NCBI RefSeq assembly: GCF_008244685.1
Contig: NZ_VTFT01000001.1
Coordinates: forward strand, 289,248-353,247
Source: Luteimonas viscosa
Lineage (GTDB): Bacteria; Pseudomonadota; Gammaproteobacteria; Xanthomonadales; Xanthomonadaceae
Direction: 5' to 3'
DNA length: 64,000 nt
Part shown: one piece after another, positions 43,929 through 56,100 of the stretch
Layout: every line of letters starts with the position of its first letter
Numbering within the stretch: the first letter of the stretch is position 1
Translations under genes and position numbers: made by a program
Notes under the pieces: model-generated
The model's database searches: none
What the model saw: the letters and a program-made list of their open reading frames with translations, nothing else
Told to the model about the DNA's origin: nothing

Positions 43929-45464
43929 ATGACCCACCCCGTCCTCAGCGCACTCGGCCTCGGCGCCGACGAATCCGGCACCTACCTCGGCAACGGCGAG
44001 TGGTCGAAGACCACCGATGCCGGCGTGCTCGAGCCCGTCAACCCCACCACCGGCGAGGTGCTGGGGCGCGTGCAGGCCTCGTCGCAGGCCGACTACGAGC
44101 TGATCGTCGAGCGCGCGCAGGCCGCGTTCAAGGTCTGGCGCACCACCCCGGCGCCGCGCCGCGGCGAAGCGATCCGCCTGTGCGCCGATGCGCTGCGCGC
44201 GCACAAGGACGCGCTCGGTTCGCTGGTGGCGCTGGAGATGGGCAAGTCCAAGCCCGAGGGCGACGGCGAGGTCCAGGAGATGATCGACATCGGCGAATTC
44301 GCCGTCGGCCTGTCGCGCCAGCTCTACGGCCTGACCATGCACAGCGAGCGCCCCGGCCACCGCATGTACGAGCAGTGGCATCCGATCGGCCTGGTCGGGA
44401 TCATCAGCGCGTTCAATTTCCCGGTCGCGGTGTGGGCATGGAACGCGTTCGTCGCCGGCGTGTGCGGCGACATCTGCATCTGGAAGCCGTCGCCGAAGAC
44501 GCCGCTGTCGGCGATCGCGTCGATGAAGATCTGCAACGAGGCGCTGCGCAAGGCCGGCTTCCCGGACATCTTCTTCCTGTTCAACGACGGCGGCACGGAG
44601 CTGGCGCAGCAGTTCGTCGACGACAGGCGCATCGCCCTGGTCAGCTTCACCGGCTCGACCCGGGTCGGCCGCCAGGTCGGCGAGCGCGTCGCGCGGCGCA
44701 TGGGCCGCAGCCTGCTGGAGCTGGGCGGCAACAACGCGATCATCGTCGACGAGACCGCCGACCTGAAGCTCGCGATCCCGGCCATCGTGTTCGGCGCGGT
44801 CGGCACCGCCGGCCAGCGCTGCACCAGCACGCGACGGCTGTTCGTGCACGAATCCATTTACGACGACGTGCTCGGCAAGCTGGTCGCCGCCTACGAGCAG
44901 GTCGGATCGAGGATCGGCGATCCGACCGATCCGGCCAACCTGATGGGCCCGCTCAACAGCCGCGACGCGGTCGATGCCTACCTCGAGGCCGTGGAGAAGG
45001 CCAAAGCGGCCGGCGGCACCATCGAGACCGGCGGCGCCGCGCTGACCGACCGCAAGGGCTACTTCGTGCTGCCGACGATCGTCACCGGGCTCTCGAACGA
45101 CGCCGACATCGTCCAGCACGAAACCTTCGCGCCGATCCTGTACGTGATGAAGTACCGCGAGCTCGACGACGCCATCGCCATGCAGAACGCGGTGCCGCAG
45201 GGGCTGTCGTCGGCGATCTTCACCACCAACCTCAAGCGCGCCGAGGCGTTCCTCGCGGCCTGGGGCTCCGACTGCGGCATCGCCAACGTCAACATCGGCA
45301 CCTCCGGTGCCGAGATCGGCGGCGCCTTCGGCGGCGAAAAGGAGACCGGCGGCGGCCGCGAGTCGGGTTCGGACGCGTGGAAGGCGTACATGCGCCGGCA
45401 GACCAACACCATCAACTACTCCGACGCGCTGCCGCTCGCCCAGGGCATCAAGTTCGACCTCTGA
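43929..45464 (+). CDS. ALDH7-type aldehyde dehydrogenase (aminoadipate semialdehyde dehydrogenase-like)
   Basis: 511 aa. NAD-binding [14 protein letters not shown], the glutamate in [11 protein letters not shown], and the catalytic cysteine in [12 protein letters not shown]. The start [20 protein letters not shown] and the C-terminal [19 protein letters not shown] are those of ALDH7A1/AmaB enzymes, which oxidise alpha-aminoadipic semialdehyde in lysine catabolism. The substrate is inferred from subfamily resemblance. The ATG at 43929 follows CAGGAGTTCCCGCC. Confidence 0.9.
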   Translation: MTHPVLSALGLGADESGTYLGNGEWSKTTDAGVLEPVNPTTGEVLGRVQASSQADYELIVERAQAAFKVWRTTPAPRRGEAIRLCADALRAHKDALGSLVALEMGKSKPEGDGEVQEMIDIGEFAVGLSRQLYGLTMHSERPGHRMYEQWHPIGLVGIISAFNFPVAVWAWNAFVAGVCGDICIWKPSPKTPLSAIASMKICNEALRKAGFPDIFFLFNDGGTELAQQFVDDRRIALVSFTGSTRVGRQVGERVARRMGRSLLELGGNNAIIVDETADLKLAIPAIVFGAVGTAGQRCTSTRRLFVHESIYDDVLGKLVAAYEQVGSRIGDPTDPANLMGPLNSRDAVDAYLEAVEKAKAAGGTIETGGAALTDRKGYFVLPTIVTGLSNDADIVQHETFAPILYVMKYRELDDAIAMQNAVPQGLSSAIFTTNLKRAEAFLAAWGSDCGIANVNIGTSGAEIGGAFGGEKETGGGRESGSDAWKAYMRRQTNTINYSDALPLAQGIKFDL

Positions 45465-45481
45465 CCGCGGGCGCACGCGCC

Positions 45482-46219
45482 ATGCGCATCGCCGCGCTCT
45501 CGGACGTCCACGGCAACCTGCACGCGCTGCAGGCGGTGCTGGCCGACCTCCGCCGCCGCGGCTGCGACGCGATCGTGAACCTGGGCGACATCGCCTCCGG
45601 CCCGCTTTGGCCGGCGGAGACGGTGGCGCTGCTGATGGGCACGCCGGCGCTGACCATCCGCGGCAACCACGAGCGCCAGCTGCTGGGCGACGATGTCGCC
45701 GCGATGGGCGAGTCCGATCGCTTCGCGCATGCGGCGCTGACGCCGGACCAGTTGGCATGGATCGCCGCCCTGCCCGCGCAGGCGCGGCTGGACGAGGTGC
45801 ACCTGCTGCACGGCACGCCCGGCAGCGACGTCGGCTACCTGATGGAACGGGTCGAACCCGGTGGCTCACGCGCCGCGCGCGCCGACGAGGTCGCCGCCGC
45901 GCTGGGAGATATCGAGGCGCATGTCGTCCTGTGCGGGCATACCCATGTGCCGCGCGTCCTCCGGCTGGACGACGGCCGCCTGTGCGTCAACCCCGGCAGC
46001 GTGGGCCTGCAGGCGTTCCGCGGCCGGCAGCCCTGGCCGCACGTGATGCAGAGCGGGACTCCCGCTGCGCGATATGCGATGCTGCAGCGCGACAGCGGCA
46101 ACTGGCGCGCGGAACTGCTCGCCGTCGACTACGATCCTTCCCCGGCCGCCGGCCTGGCGCAGGAGCGTGGCTGCGACGAGTGGGTGCAGGCCTTGCGCAA
46201 CGGCCGCCTGCCGGCATGA
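45482..46219 (+). CDS. Metallophosphoesterase
   Basis: 245 aa. Calcineurin-like dimetal motifs are LSDVHGNLHAL, NLGDIASG, RGNHE and GHTHVPR. The YfcE-like branch acts on phosphodiesters, but the substrate is unknown. It starts 17 bp after the ALDH7 gene, so probably one transcript. Confidence 0.85.
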   Translation: MRIAALSDVHGNLHALQAVLADLRRRGCDAIVNLGDIASGPLWPAETVALLMGTPALTIRGNHERQLLGDDVAAMGESDRFAHAALTPDQLAWIAALPAQARLDEVHLLHGTPGSDVGYLMERVEPGGSRAARADEVAAALGDIEAHVVLCGHTHVPRVLRLDDGRLCVNPGSVGLQAFRGRQPWPHVMQSGTPAARYAMLQRDSGNWRAELLAVDYDPSPAAGLAQERGCDEWVQALRNGRLPA

Positions 46220-46262
46220 CTTTCCCCCGAACGCCTCGGCCACGCGCCAGGAGTGCCGCCCC

Positions 46263-46544
46263 ATGAACACCCCGCCCCGCCAGACCAGCGCCCTCGCCAT
46301 CACCAGCCTCGTTTCCGGCATCCTCGGCTGGACCCTGGTGCCATGGATCGGCAGCATCGTCGCCATCGTCACCGGCCACCTGGCACGCGGCGAGATCCGG
46401 CGCGAGCCAGAGCGCGTGGACGGCGACGGCCTCGCGATCGCGGGCCTGGTGCTGGGCTACGCGATGCTCGCCTTCAGCGTGGTCGGGATCTTCGTGCTGC
46501 TCGTGTTCTTCGGTGGACTGGTCTGGCTGGGGTTCAACACCTGA
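46263..46544 (+). CDS. DUF4190 domain small membrane protein
   Basis: 93 aa. Two hydrophobic hairpins: [20 protein letters not shown] and [20 protein letters not shown]. The [17 protein letters not shown] segment matches DUF4190. No known function. It ends 1 bp before the pyrD ATG. Confidence 0.8.
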   Translation: MNTPPRQTSALAITSLVSGILGWTLVPWIGSIVAIVTGHLARGEIRREPERVDGDGLAIAGLVLGYAMLAFSVVGIFVLLVFFGGLVWLGFNT

Positions 46545-46545
46545 G

Positions 46546-47601
46546 ATGTACGGCCTGGTGCGACCGCTGCTGTTCGGGCTGGAAGCCGAGCGCGCGCACG
46601 CGCTCGGATTGCGCTCGCTCGACACGCTGCACGGCCTCGGCCTGTCGCGCCTGCTCGGCGCGCGGCCCCGCCCGTTCCCGACCAATGCATTCGGGCTGAC
46701 CTTTCCCAACCCGGTCGGGCTCGCCGCCGGCCTGGACAAGAACGGCGCGCACGTCGAGGCGCTGTTCGCGCTCGGCTTCGGCTTCGTCGAGATCGGCACG
46801 GTCACCCCGCGCCCGCAACCGGGCAACCCGCAGCCGCGCCTGTTCCGGCTGCCGCGCTATCGCGCCCTGATCAACCGGCTCGGGTTCAACAACGACGGCG
46901 TCGATGCGCTGGTGCGCAACGTCGAACGCGTGCGCGTGCGCGGCGGTCCGCTGGGCATCAACATCGGCAAGAACAGGGACACGCCCAACGAGTCGGCCGA
47001 CCGCGACTACCTCCACTGCCTGGAGCGCGTGTACCCGCTGGCGGACTACGTGACCGTCAACATCTCCTCGCCCAACACCGCCGGCCTGCGCGAGCTGCAG
47101 GAGGAACAGGCGCTGCGGCGCCTGGTCGGCACCCTGCGCGAGGCGCAGGAACGGCTCGGATCGAAACACGGCAGGCGCGTGCCGATGCTGGTCAAGATCG
47201 CGCCGGACATGTCCGACGACGACGTGCACGCGGCCGCGCGGGTGCTGGCGGACCTGCAGGTCGACGGCGTGATCGCCACCAATACCACCGTGTCGCGGAT
47301 CTCGGTGCAGGACGATCCGCGATCGCGCGAGACCGGGGGGCTTTCCGGCGAGCCGCTGATGAACAAGTCGACGGCGGTCCTGCGCATGCTGCGCACGCGC
47401 ATGCCCGAGGCGATCCCGCTGGTGGGCGTCGGCGGCATCCTTTCGGGCGCCGACGCGGTCAAGAAGATGGCCGCCGGCGCCTCGCTGGTGCAGGTGTACA
47501 CCGGGCTGATCTACCGCGGGTCCGAACTGATCGGGGAATGCGTTGAGGCCATCCGCCGGCGCAAGGAAGCCCCGAGCCGCGGCAACCTGCCGAACCTGTG
47601 A
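46546..47601 (+). CDS. pyrD: Dihydroorotate dehydrogenase (quinone)
   Basis: 351 aa from the ATG at 46546. Class 2 membrane-associated enzyme of pyrimidine synthesis. The N-terminal amphipathic region is [15 protein letters not shown], followed by [25 protein letters not shown], the catalytic serine in [12 protein letters not shown] and the C-terminal [16 protein letters not shown]. The frame reaches back to 46513, but 46546 is the family start. Confidence 0.96.
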   Translation: MYGLVRPLLFGLEAERAHALGLRSLDTLHGLGLSRLLGARPRPFPTNAFGLTFPNPVGLAAGLDKNGAHVEALFALGFGFVEIGTVTPRPQPGNPQPRLFRLPRYRALINRLGFNNDGVDALVRNVERVRVRGGPLGINIGKNRDTPNESADRDYLHCLERVYPLADYVTVNISSPNTAGLRELQEEQALRRLVGTLREAQERLGSKHGRRVPMLVKIAPDMSDDDVHAAARVLADLQVDGVIATNTTVSRISVQDDPRSRETGGLSGEPLMNKSTAVLRMLRTRMPEAIPLVGVGGILSGADAVKKMAAGASLVQVYTGLIYRGSELIGECVEAIRRRKEAPSRGNLPNL

Positions 47602-47608
47602 GCCGGCC

Positions 47609-48643
47609 ATGAGCGACGCCTTCCGCGTGACCCGTGGCGCCGACCTGCGCGCGCGCAACAGCTTCGGCGTCTCCGCGCGCGCGCCGCTGCTGCTGGAAGT
47701 CGACCACGCGGCGGCGCTCGTCGATGCGCTCGCCGCCCTGCCCGCCGGTCCACTGCTGGTGCTTGGCGGCGGCAGCAACCTGCTCTTCGCCGGCGATCCC
47801 GAAGGCGCGGCGCTGTCGCTGCGCGCCGCCAGCCGGCGCATCCTCTCCGACGATGGCGGGCATGCGATCGTCCGCGCCGACGCCGGCGCGGACTGGCACG
47901 GGTTCGTGCGCTGGACGCTCGCCCAGGGCCTGTTCGGCATGGAGAATCTGGCGCTGATCCCGGGCACCGTCGGTGCGGCGCCGATCCAGAACATCGGCGC
48001 CTATGGGGTCGAGCTGCGCGAGTTCGTGCACGTGGTCGAGGCCTTCGAGACCGCGACCGGGCGCATCCGGCGGCTGCCGCGCGACGAATGCGCGTTCGCC
48101 TACCGCGACAGCCTGTTCAAGCGCGAGCGCGACCGCTTCATCGTCAGCGCCGTCGAGTTCAGGCTGTCGCGCGCGCCCGCGGTGCGCATCGACTACGCCG
48201 GCGTGCGCGAGGCGCTGGCCGCCGACGGCACCACCGCTCCCACCCCGGTGCAGGTGTTCGACGCGGTCTGCGCCCTGCGCCGGCGCAAGCTGCCCGACCC
48301 GGCCGTCATCGGCAATGCCGGCAGCTTCTTCAAGAATCCGATCGTGCCGCTGGCGCAGGCGCAGGCGCTCGCCGCAGCGCATCCGGGCCTGCCGCAGTTC
48401 CCGGGTGCGGACGCCGACGGCCGCAAGCTGTCGGCCGCATGGCTGATCGACGCCTGCGGCTGGAAGGGCCATCGCGACGGCGATGCCGGCGTGTCCATGC
48501 AGCATGCGCTGGTGCTGGTCAACCATGGCGCGGCGACCGGCGCGCAGTTGCTGGCACTGGCGCGTCGGATCGCGGCCTCGGTGTCGGAACGCTTCGGCGT
48601 CGCGCTCGAGCCCGAGCCGCGCATCGTCGGCGACCACTGGTGA
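47609..48643 (+). CDS. murB: UDP-N-acetylenolpyruvoylglucosamine reductase
   Basis: 344 aa. The type I MurB of peptidoglycan precursor synthesis. FAD-binding LVLGGGSNLLFAGDPEG, ENLALIPGTVGAAPIQNIGA, YRDSLFK, and the proton-donor serine in GNAGSFFKNP. It starts 7 bp after pyrD and its stop overlaps the next gene. Confidence 0.96.
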   Translation: MSDAFRVTRGADLRARNSFGVSARAPLLLEVDHAAALVDALAALPAGPLLVLGGGSNLLFAGDPEGAALSLRAASRRILSDDGGHAIVRADAGADWHGFVRWTLAQGLFGMENLALIPGTVGAAPIQNIGAYGVELREFVHVVEAFETATGRIRRLPRDECAFAYRDSLFKRERDRFIVSAVEFRLSRAPAVRIDYAGVREALAADGTTAPTPVQVFDAVCALRRRKLPDPAVIGNAGSFFKNPIVPLAQAQALAAAHPGLPQFPGADADGRKLSAAWLIDACGWKGHRDGDAGVSMQHALVLVNHGAATGAQLLALARRIAASVSERFGVALEPEPRIVGDHW

Positions 48644-49566
48644 CCGGCGTGCTCTCCCGCTGGTGGCCATCCTCGGTATACGGCCGCGCCGCGCTGCTGA
48701 TGCTGGGCAGCACGCTGTCGTTCGCGATGATGGCCCTTGCGATCCGCTACGCGACGGCGACGGTGCCGACCACCGAGATCGCGTTCTTCCGCAACCTGTT
48801 CGGTCTCGCCGCCCTGATGCCGCTGATCCTGCGTCGCGGCCGCGCGCTGCCCCGCACCCGCCACGTCGGGCGCTACCTGGTGCGCACCAGCATCGGACTG
48901 GTGGCGATGCTGTGCGGCTTCTGGGCGGTCGGGCACCTGCCGCTGGCGCAGGCGGTGTCGCTGTCCTACGCGACGCCGCTGTTCGTCACCATCGGCGCCG
49001 CGCTGTGGTTGAACGAGAACGTGCGCATCCGCCGCTGGCTGGCGGTGGCGGCCGGCTTCCTCGGAGTGATGGTGATCCTGCGGCCGGGCACCGGCTTCAC
49101 GCCGGGCATGATCGTCGCACTGCTCGGCGCGTTCTTCAGCGGCATCGTCGCCCTCCAGATCAAGCAGCTCTCGCGTTTCGACGCGCCGGACACGGTGGTG
49201 TTCTATACCTACGTGTTCTGGGTGCCGATGTCGCTGGTGCCCGCGCTGTTCCAGTGGGTGTGGCCCGACCCGATGGCCTGGCTGTGGCTGGTGGCGACCG
49301 GCGTGATGGGCACGTTCGGGCAACTGCTGTGGACGCGCGCGATCGCCCTGGGCGAGGTCTCGGCGCTGCAACCGATCAGCTTCGTGCAGTTGCCGGTGCT
49401 GGTGGTGTTCGGCTGGTGGCTGTTCGGCGAGACGATCGATGCCTGGACCCTGGCAGGCGCGGCGATCGTGCTCGGTGCCAATGGCTACATCGCCCACCGC
49501 GAGACGATGCTGCTGCGCCGTTCGGCGACGCAGGCCCCGGTGGAGGCGGCGAAACCCAGCGAGTGA
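48640..49566 (+). CDS. EamA/DMT family transporter
   Basis: 308 aa from a GTG overlapping the murB stop (GTGA); a second GTG lies at 48649. Ten hydrophobic segments in two EamA repeats, with FFRNLFGLAALMPLI and QPISFVQLPVLVVFGWWLFG. Substrate unknown. It is the last gene of the ALDH7-to-EamA run. Confidence 0.87.
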   Translation: MTGVLSRWWPSSVYGRAALLMLGSTLSFAMMALAIRYATATVPTTEIAFFRNLFGLAALMPLILRRGRALPRTRHVGRYLVRTSIGLVAMLCGFWAVGHLPLAQAVSLSYATPLFVTIGAALWLNENVRIRRWLAVAAGFLGVMVILRPGTGFTPGMIVALLGAFFSGIVALQIKQLSRFDAPDTVVFYTYVFWVPMSLVPALFQWVWPDPMAWLWLVATGVMGTFGQLLWTRAIALGEVSALQPISFVQLPVLVVFGWWLFGETIDAWTLAGAAIVLGANGYIAHRETMLLRRSATQAPVEAAKPSE

Positions 49567-49578
49567 CGCCGAAGCGGA

Positions 49579-52053
49579 CTAACGCAACGCCGCTGGCGCA
49601 TCCGCCTGCGCGGTGTCGCGGAGTTCCGCGGCGAGGCTCGCGGCCTGGTCCGCGAAACGCAGCGCCGGACCGCCAGCGGCGCGGGCCTGCCGCTGCACCG
49701 CCTCCAGCAGCGCCAGCGCCTGCCCGCTGCGTGCGGTCGCGGCGAACAGGTCGGCGAGCCGGATACGGGCCGCCAGCGTGTCGGGATGGTCGGCGCCGAG
49801 CACGCGCGTGCGCGCGTCGATGAGGTCGCGGAATGCCCGCTCGGCTTCCGCGCTGCGCCCCATCTTCGCCAGCAGCGAGGCGCGGGCCAGTTGCGAACGC
49901 AGGGTCTGCGGATGGTCCGGCCCCAGCACCCGCGCACGCGCGTCCACCACCGCGTTGAGCTCCGGCCAGGCCTCGTCGAGGCGGCCGAGATCGGAGAGGT
50001 CGGTGGCGAGGTTGGAGCGGTTGCTGAGGGTGGTCGGGTGGTTGGCGCCGAGCAGGCGGGTGTTGACCTCGACCAGGCGCCGGTTGAGTTCGCTGGCGGC
50101 CTGGTAGTTGCCGGCGTCGGCGTGGAAGGCGGCGAGGTTGCCCATCGCCCGCCGGGTCTCGTCGTGGTCCTCGCCGTGCCGTTCGAGCTGCAAGGCCAGG
50201 ATGCGTTGGAACTGCGCAACCGCTCGCTCCGGATTGCCGGTCGCGCCTTCGTTGATCGCGACATTCGTCGCGACCCGCAAGGCAAGCGGGTGTCTCGGAC
50301 CGAGCGCGCCCTGCAGGCGCTGCAGCAGCGGTTGCTGCAGGGACAACGCGCGCTCGCGGTCGCCCAGCGCGGCGATCGCTTCGCTCTCCGCCATTTCCAG
50401 CCGCACGCCCAGCTCATCGGTTTCGGACCAGTCCCCGGACAGCGGCAGCACCGGTCGCAGCAGGTCCTGGGCCCGCTGCGCCTGTCCGGCGCGCAGCAGC
50501 GCCAGCGCCTGGCCTTCGACCGCCTGCAACGTACGGCGGTCGCGTGGACCGAGCGCCCGCCGGCGATGGTCCGCCACCTGTGCGAACCCTGCGGCCGCGC
50601 CCTCGTACATGCCCAGTGCCAGCCGCACCCTGGCCACCGACTCGCGCAGGTCGGCGGCCAGACCCGGTTCCGCGCCGAAGTCGCGTTCGATCGCGCGCTC
50701 GGCACCGGCGAGCACGTTGCCATCCAGCAACTGGCGGGCGATGTCGGTGGTGCTGGCGCGATCCAGCTCGCGGGTGAACGCCTCCGCGTCGCCCGGATTC
50801 GCGCGCGAGACCTGTCCGCGCAAGGCCTCGCCCATGCCACGCCCCATCGCCTCGATGTCGATCCCCTCCAGCGTCGCCTGCTGGAACGCGACCACCTTTT
50901 CCAGCTCCCCACTGCGCTGCTCGGCAATTGCGCGTTGCGCCCGCGCCTGCATCAGGCCGTGCAGCGACAGCGCCAGCCCGCCCAGCAGCGCAACCAGCGC
51001 GATCGTCGCGGCGGCGATGCCGGGGCGGTGGCGTCGGGCGAACTTGCGCCAGGCGTACAGGCGCGAGGCCGGCACCGCCTGCACCGGTCGCCCGGAGAGG
51101 AAGCGGCGCAGGTCGTCGGCGAGCGCGGCGGCGGATGCATAGCGATCGCCGCGATCGTGCTGCATCGCCTTCGCGACCACCCAGTCGAGCTCGCCGCGCA
51201 GCACCCGCCGCATCGCTCCGAGCCGCTGCCCGCGCGCCTGCGCGATGCGCGCCGCATCGCCCGGCGGCAGCGTCGCGAGCTGCGCCGAAGGCAGCCGCAG
51301 CGTGCGGTTGCGATCGGTCACGGTCTCTCCGGCCACGGTCGGGCGCTGGCCGGTGAGCAGTTCGCACAGCACCACGCCCAGCGAGTAGACGTCGCTGCGG
51401 GTATCGAGCAGGGCGGGGTCGCCGGCGGCCTGTTCCGGGCTCATGTAGTCCGGGGTGCCGGCGACCTCGTGCGCGCCCGCCAGGCTCGATGCGGTGGCGA
51501 TGCCGAAATCGATGATCTTCGGATGCGCGCGGCCGTCGACCTCGTCGACCAGCAGGTTGCCCGGCTTGAGGTCGCGATGGATCACGCCCTTCTGGTGCGC
51601 GTGCTGCACGCCTTCGCAGACTTCGATGAACAGTTCGAGCCTGCGTGCGAGCGGCAGCGCCTTCGCCTCGCAGTAGGACACGATCGGCTGCCCGTCGATG
51701 AACTCCATCGCGAAGAACGGGTGTCCGTCAGCGGTGGTGTCGGCGTCGTAGATCTGCGCGATCGCCGGATGCCGCATCTGCGCCAGCACCTGGCGTTCGA
51801 TCTCGAAATGGGCCTTGCGGCGCGCGTCGAGCGTGCGCCCGCGCAGAAGCTTCAGCGCCACCGTCCTGCGTACCGGCTCGAGCTGCTCGGCGCGATAGAC
51901 CTCGCCCATGCCGCCGCGCCCGAGCAGCGCGTCGACGCGGTAACGGCCCAGGCGCGTCCCGCGCGCGAGGCTGTCGCCGTTGGCGACCGCGCCGGCGGGC
52001 GCACGCGTTTCCAGCAGTTCGGTCCGGTCCGGATCCCGTTCGTCGATCGTCAT
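49579..52053 (-). CDS. Membrane Ser/Thr protein kinase with C-terminal TPRs
   Basis: 824 aa. The kinase domain (about 38-300) has [33 protein letters not shown] and TPDYMSPEQ, so all catalytic residues are present. One membrane helix follows (about 345-365), then a long extracytoplasmic-type region. It ends in kinesin-light-chain-like TPRs with repeated [16 protein letters not shown] motifs. The ATG at 52053 is preceded by AGGGGGCGCC. Divergent from the FHA-GGEEF gene 90 bp away. Confidence 0.92.
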   Translation of the reverse strand: MTIDERDPDRTELLETRAPAGAVANGDSLARGTRLGRYRVDALLGRGGMGEVYRAEQLEPVRRTVALKLLRGRTLDARRKAHFEIERQVLAQMRHPAIAQIYDADTTADGHPFFAMEFIDGQPIVSYCEAKALPLARRLELFIEVCEGVQHAHQKGVIHRDLKPGNLLVDEVDGRAHPKIIDFGIATASSLAGAHEVAGTPDYMSPEQAAGDPALLDTRSDVYSLGVVLCELLTGQRPTVAGETVTDRNRTLRLPSAQLATLPPGDAARIAQARGQRLGAMRRVLRGELDWVVAKAMQHDRGDRYASAAALADDLRRFLSGRPVQAVPASRLYAWRKFARRHRPGIAAATIALVALLGGLALSLHGLMQARAQRAIAEQRSGELEKVVAFQQATLEGIDIEAMGRGMGEALRGQVSRANPGDAEAFTRELDRASTTDIARQLLDGNVLAGAERAIERDFGAEPGLAADLRESVARVRLALGMYEGAAAGFAQVADHRRRALGPRDRRTLQAVEGQALALLRAGQAQRAQDLLRPVLPLSGDWSETDELGVRLEMAESEAIAALGDRERALSLQQPLLQRLQGALGPRHPLALRVATNVAINEGATGNPERAVAQFQRILALQLERHGEDHDETRRAMGNLAAFHADAGNYQAASELNRRLVEVNTRLLGANHPTTLSNRSNLATDLSDLGRLDEAWPELNAVVDARARVLGPDHPQTLRSQLARASLLAKMGRSAEAERAFRDLIDARTRVLGADHPDTLAARIRLADLFAATARSGQALALLEAVQRQARAAGGPALRFADQAASLAAELRDTAQADAPAALR

Positions 52054-52143
52054 GGCGCCCCCTGTCGGCCCCGCGGCATCGCCCATGGTAGCGGAAAGGC
52101 CCGGGCGCTCCGGTACACTGCAAGGCCACCTGCTGTCGCCGCC

Positions 52144-53040
52144 ATGTCCGCCTCCGACGATCCGGCCAACACCACGCAGCGCACGATGCTCAGCGGCGGT
52201 CCGCACCGGCCGGGGCCGCGCACGGCCTGCATCGTGGTGATCCTCGGCGAAGGCCTGGGCCGGCGCATCGACCTGGCCGACGCGCCGCTGCTGGTCGGTC
52301 GCTCGCAGGAAGCCGACCTCGTCATCAGCCACAAGAGCGTCTCGCGCGAGCACTGCCGGATCTGGTTCGACGGCGGCGCCTACCGCATCCGCGACCTCGG
52401 CGCGACCAACCGGACCCGGGTCAACGACCTGCCTGTGGAGGAAACCACGCTGGTTGACGGCGACCACATCGTGGTCGGCGAGAGCCTGCTCAAGTTCATC
52501 GGCCAGAGCAACGTCGAGGCGCGCTACCACGAGGAGATCTACCAGCTCGCCACCCACGACGCGCTGACCGACCTGTGCAACCGCCGCCACTTCATGGAAA
52601 TGCTCGACAAGGAGATCGCGCGCGCCCTGCGCCACGATCGCGAGCTGGCGCTGTGCATCGTCGACGTCGACCTGTTCAAGCCGGTCAACGACACCTATGG
52701 CCACATCGCCGGCGACGAGGTGTTGCGCCACATCGCGGCGATCGTGCGCCAGCACGTGCGTGGCGACGATATCGCCGCGCGCATCGGCGGCGAGGAGTTC
52801 GCGGTCCTCCTGCCCGAGGGCGGCAGCGCCGCCGCGCAGGCGCTGGCCGAGCGGCTGCGCGCCGCGGTCGCCGGTGCGACGTTCTCGCCGGGCGGCGTGC
52901 CGCAGCGGATCACGGTCAGCGTCGGGGTCGCCACCCTCGCGCTCCCCGGGGGCACCCGCTCGGCGCTGCTGGCGGCCGCGGACGCGGCGCTGTACCGGGC
53001 CAAGCACGAAGGCCGCAACCGGGTCTGCACCACCGGCTGA
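52144..53040 (+). CDS. FHA-domain diguanylate cyclase
   Basis: 298 aa. An N-terminal FHA domain (about 30-120) keeps the phosphothreonine-binding residues in [20 protein letters not shown] and TNRTRVND. A full GGDEF domain (about 135-298) has [26 protein letters not shown] and an active GGEEF. RGDD lies five residues before the motif, giving an RxxD feedback-inhibition site. It should make c-di-GMP under control of a phosphothreonine ligand. The neighbouring kinase is the obvious candidate writer. Confidence 0.92.
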   Translation: MSASDDPANTTQRTMLSGGPHRPGPRTACIVVILGEGLGRRIDLADAPLLVGRSQEADLVISHKSVSREHCRIWFDGGAYRIRDLGATNRTRVNDLPVEETTLVDGDHIVVGESLLKFIGQSNVEARYHEEIYQLATHDALTDLCNRRHFMEMLDKEIARALRHDRELALCIVDVDLFKPVNDTYGHIAGDEVLRHIAAIVRQHVRGDDIAARIGGEEFAVLLPEGGSAAAQALAERLRAAVAGATFSPGGVPQRITVSVGVATLALPGGTRSALLAAADAALYRAKHEGRNRVCTTG

Positions 53041-53091
53041 GCCGCAGCGGCGGATGGCCCGGGGCCCTGTGCCGGCGACCGAAAGTGCGAA

Positions 53092-53109
53092 GGGCCGGTT
53101 GCCCGGCCC
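53092..53109. terminator. Hairpin between convergent genes
   Basis: GGGCCGG and CCGGCCC with a TTGC loop in the 102-bp gap between the diguanylate cyclase and the subtilase. No T run is present, so termination is uncertain. Confidence 0.4.
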
Positions 53110-53142
53110 CTCGCCATGCGTTTCAGACCGTGCTGCCAGCGG

Positions 53143-56100
53143 TCACGGCGTGACCGTCAGCCGGATCGCACCGGCCACTTTCGGCTTGACCGGATCGTTG
53201 CTGCCGACGCAGTAGAACGCATCATGCGCCCCCCCCGGTAGCCCCGTGCTGGCCACCGCGATGCTCGACGCGCGCGCCGCGCCCGCCGCCAGCGTGCCCA
53301 TCGGAGGATTCACCGCGCCGATCCACGGCGCGCCGCAGGCCACTTCACCCACGATCCGCATCGACAGTCCCGGGAACGCGGTGTTCGCCGTCCAGCTGCC
53401 GGCGCCCGCCGTGGTCACGTTGAGCCCGGCGAAACCACCGCTGCCCAGCGAAGCGGACGCGTACCAGGCCCAGCGGTTGGCGAACGTCGAATTGGTATGC
53501 ACCAGCAGCCAGTAGCGTCCCGGTGCGAGGTCGACGGCCTGACCCGCGGCGGCGAGGTCGAGCGTGATCGCCCCACCGGTGGTGTCCACGCCCGGCGCAG
53601 TCGCCGCCGCCGTGTAGGTCCAGGCCGCCGCGCCGGGCGAGCGCAGCGGATCGCCGGATGGCAGCCCGCCTGCATCGGGGTAGATCGCCCAGGTGAGGGT
53701 CGGCGAGACCGCCGCCAGCGCCGCACCGCTCACCACGAAGCCCTCCGCGCGCAGCGACAGGATCCGCGTCGGTGCCGCGAGGCTGAAGTCGTCGGCGTTG
53801 AACTGCGCCGCGAACCCGGCGACCGCGGGATCCGCGTAGCGCGTCCCGCGATAGCCCGAGGTCGAGTTCTGTCCCAGCGCATCGGCGAGCAGGGCCATGC
53901 CCGTGCCGCTGTTGTCGAAGCCGTAGCTCAGCGGCGAACCGCCGGCATTGGTCACCGTGGTCGTGGCCCGCCCCGAACGCCCGGGCTGCAGCGCCAGCGA
54001 CACCAGCTCGGGCAGCTGGATCACCGGTGGCGGCACGATCACCGCGATCGGCAGGTGCAGCGCAGGCGGCGCGGACTGCGCGTTGCCGGCGACCGGCGTC
54101 AGCAGCAGCTGGCCGAAGTTCCAGCTGCCATCGGCCGGCAGTGCGCTGCCGTCGACCACCACACGCACCGAGACCGTGCCACCGGCCGGCACCTTGAGGT
54201 TGGCCGGCGTCACGCGGGCCGGCAGGCCTTCGACCCGCGCGCGGTAGCCCTGCGCCTTGCCCAGGGTGTTGCGGAAGGTGCGCACGAACACGCACTGCGG
54301 CGCGCAGTTGCGCCGGATCATGTTGGGCTGGTTGAGCGTGGCGGGGTCGCCGCCGGTGGCGGGATTGGCCGCCAGGTAGTTCGCCGCCGACTCGTGCAGC
54401 ACCAGCCCTGCCGCGATCGCGCGATCGACGCGGATACGGCCCGAGCCGCCGGCATGCGGATCCGCGGGCGTGACGCCATCTTCCAGCAGCACGGTGCGGT
54501 CCGCGGTCATCGCCAGGGCCGACTTGATCTCCGGCGGCGTCCAGGTGGGCCGCGCCTGCCGGATCAGGCCCGCCGAACCGGCCTGGTGGGGCGACGCCAT
54601 CGAGGTGCCGTTGTACAGGCCCACGTCGTTCTCGAAGCCGGTGATGGTGGTCCCGGCCACCGCGGCGAGGATCCGCACGCCCGGTGCGGTCACGTCGGGC
54701 TTGAGCAGGTCGAACGTGCCGGCCGGGCCGCGCGAACTCGAGGCCGCCAGCACGTCGGGCTGGTTCTCGAGGATGATCGCCGGGTACGGTATGCCGGCGG
54801 TCGCCGCCGGATTGGCGGCGGCGAAATCGCGCAGCGCATCGCCGTCGGCCTGCAGGATGCCGAAGGCCGGGATCGTCGTCCCGGGCACCGAGGGAATGAT
54901 CCCGCCCGCGGCATTGTTGGCGACGACCGTCGCCACCGCCCCGGCCGCGGCGGCGTTGTTGACCTTGATCGAGAACGCGCAGCTGCCGCGGCGCACGACC
55001 GCGATCGCGCCGGCGAAGGCATCGGCCGGGAACGCGGCGCAACCGTCGTCGACCGTATCGATGCCGGGGCTGACCACCAGCGGCGTGGTGCCGGGGATCG
55101 CCGCGGTCTGCTGCACACCGCTGCCGCCGGGATTCATCTCGATCGCGGCCAGCGCGTCGGGCACCGGCTGCGGGCCGGTGACTTCCAGGACCACGACGAA
55201 ATCGCCGCGTCCGTGCTGGGCCGATGCGGTCGAAGACACCCACGGCTCGACATGGCCGAGCGTGTTCGGCGCGGGGCCGCTGTTGCCCGCCGAGGCGGCG
55301 ATGTAGATGCCGGCATCGACCGCGCCGAGGAAGGCCTGCGAAACCGCTTCGCTCCACGGCGACGAACCGCCGCCGATCGAATAGTTGATCACGTCGACGA
55401 CGCCGTCGGCGATCGCCTGGTTCACCGCCGCCACCGCGGACACGTTCGGGCACAGTCCCTGCCCGGTCGCGGTGTTGGTGTAGCAGATGTCGAAGGCGAC
55501 GATGTTGGCCCGCGGCGCGACCCCGGAGATGCGCCGGGTGTTGCCCAGCATGTCGACGTCGCGGCGGTTGCCGGCCGCGGTCGAGGCGACGTGGCTGCCG
55601 TGGCCGTTGCTGTCGCCGAAACCCGGCTCCTCGCGGATGTTGGCGGCGCCGCAGGTATTGCCCGGGGCGGCGCACACGAAGTCGTAGCCGCCGATCAGCT
55701 TGTCGTTGCAGCGCCCCTCGTCGATGCCGCCGGCCGCGCAGGTGCCGAGATGGTTGCCGGCGCCGAGCGGATTGACGTGCACGTGGCCGTCGATCGGGTC
55801 GACCGCGGCGAACGACGGGCTGCCGAAGTTGATGCCGGAATCGAGGATGCCGAACACCACGCCCTCGCCCTGGTGACCGGTGCCACCGCCGGTCGCGGCG
55901 CCGTTCCACACCGCGGGTGCGCCGATCAGGGCCGGTCCGGTATCGGTATCGAGCGGGTACTCGCGGTATTCGTCCACCAGCGCCACGTCGGCCAGCCTGC
56001 GGATGCGGTCCGCCTCGGCCTCGCCCAGTTCGACCACGATGCCGTTGATCGCGTGCTGGAAGCGCTGGCTCACCTGCGGCTGACGGCCGATCGCCCGTCC

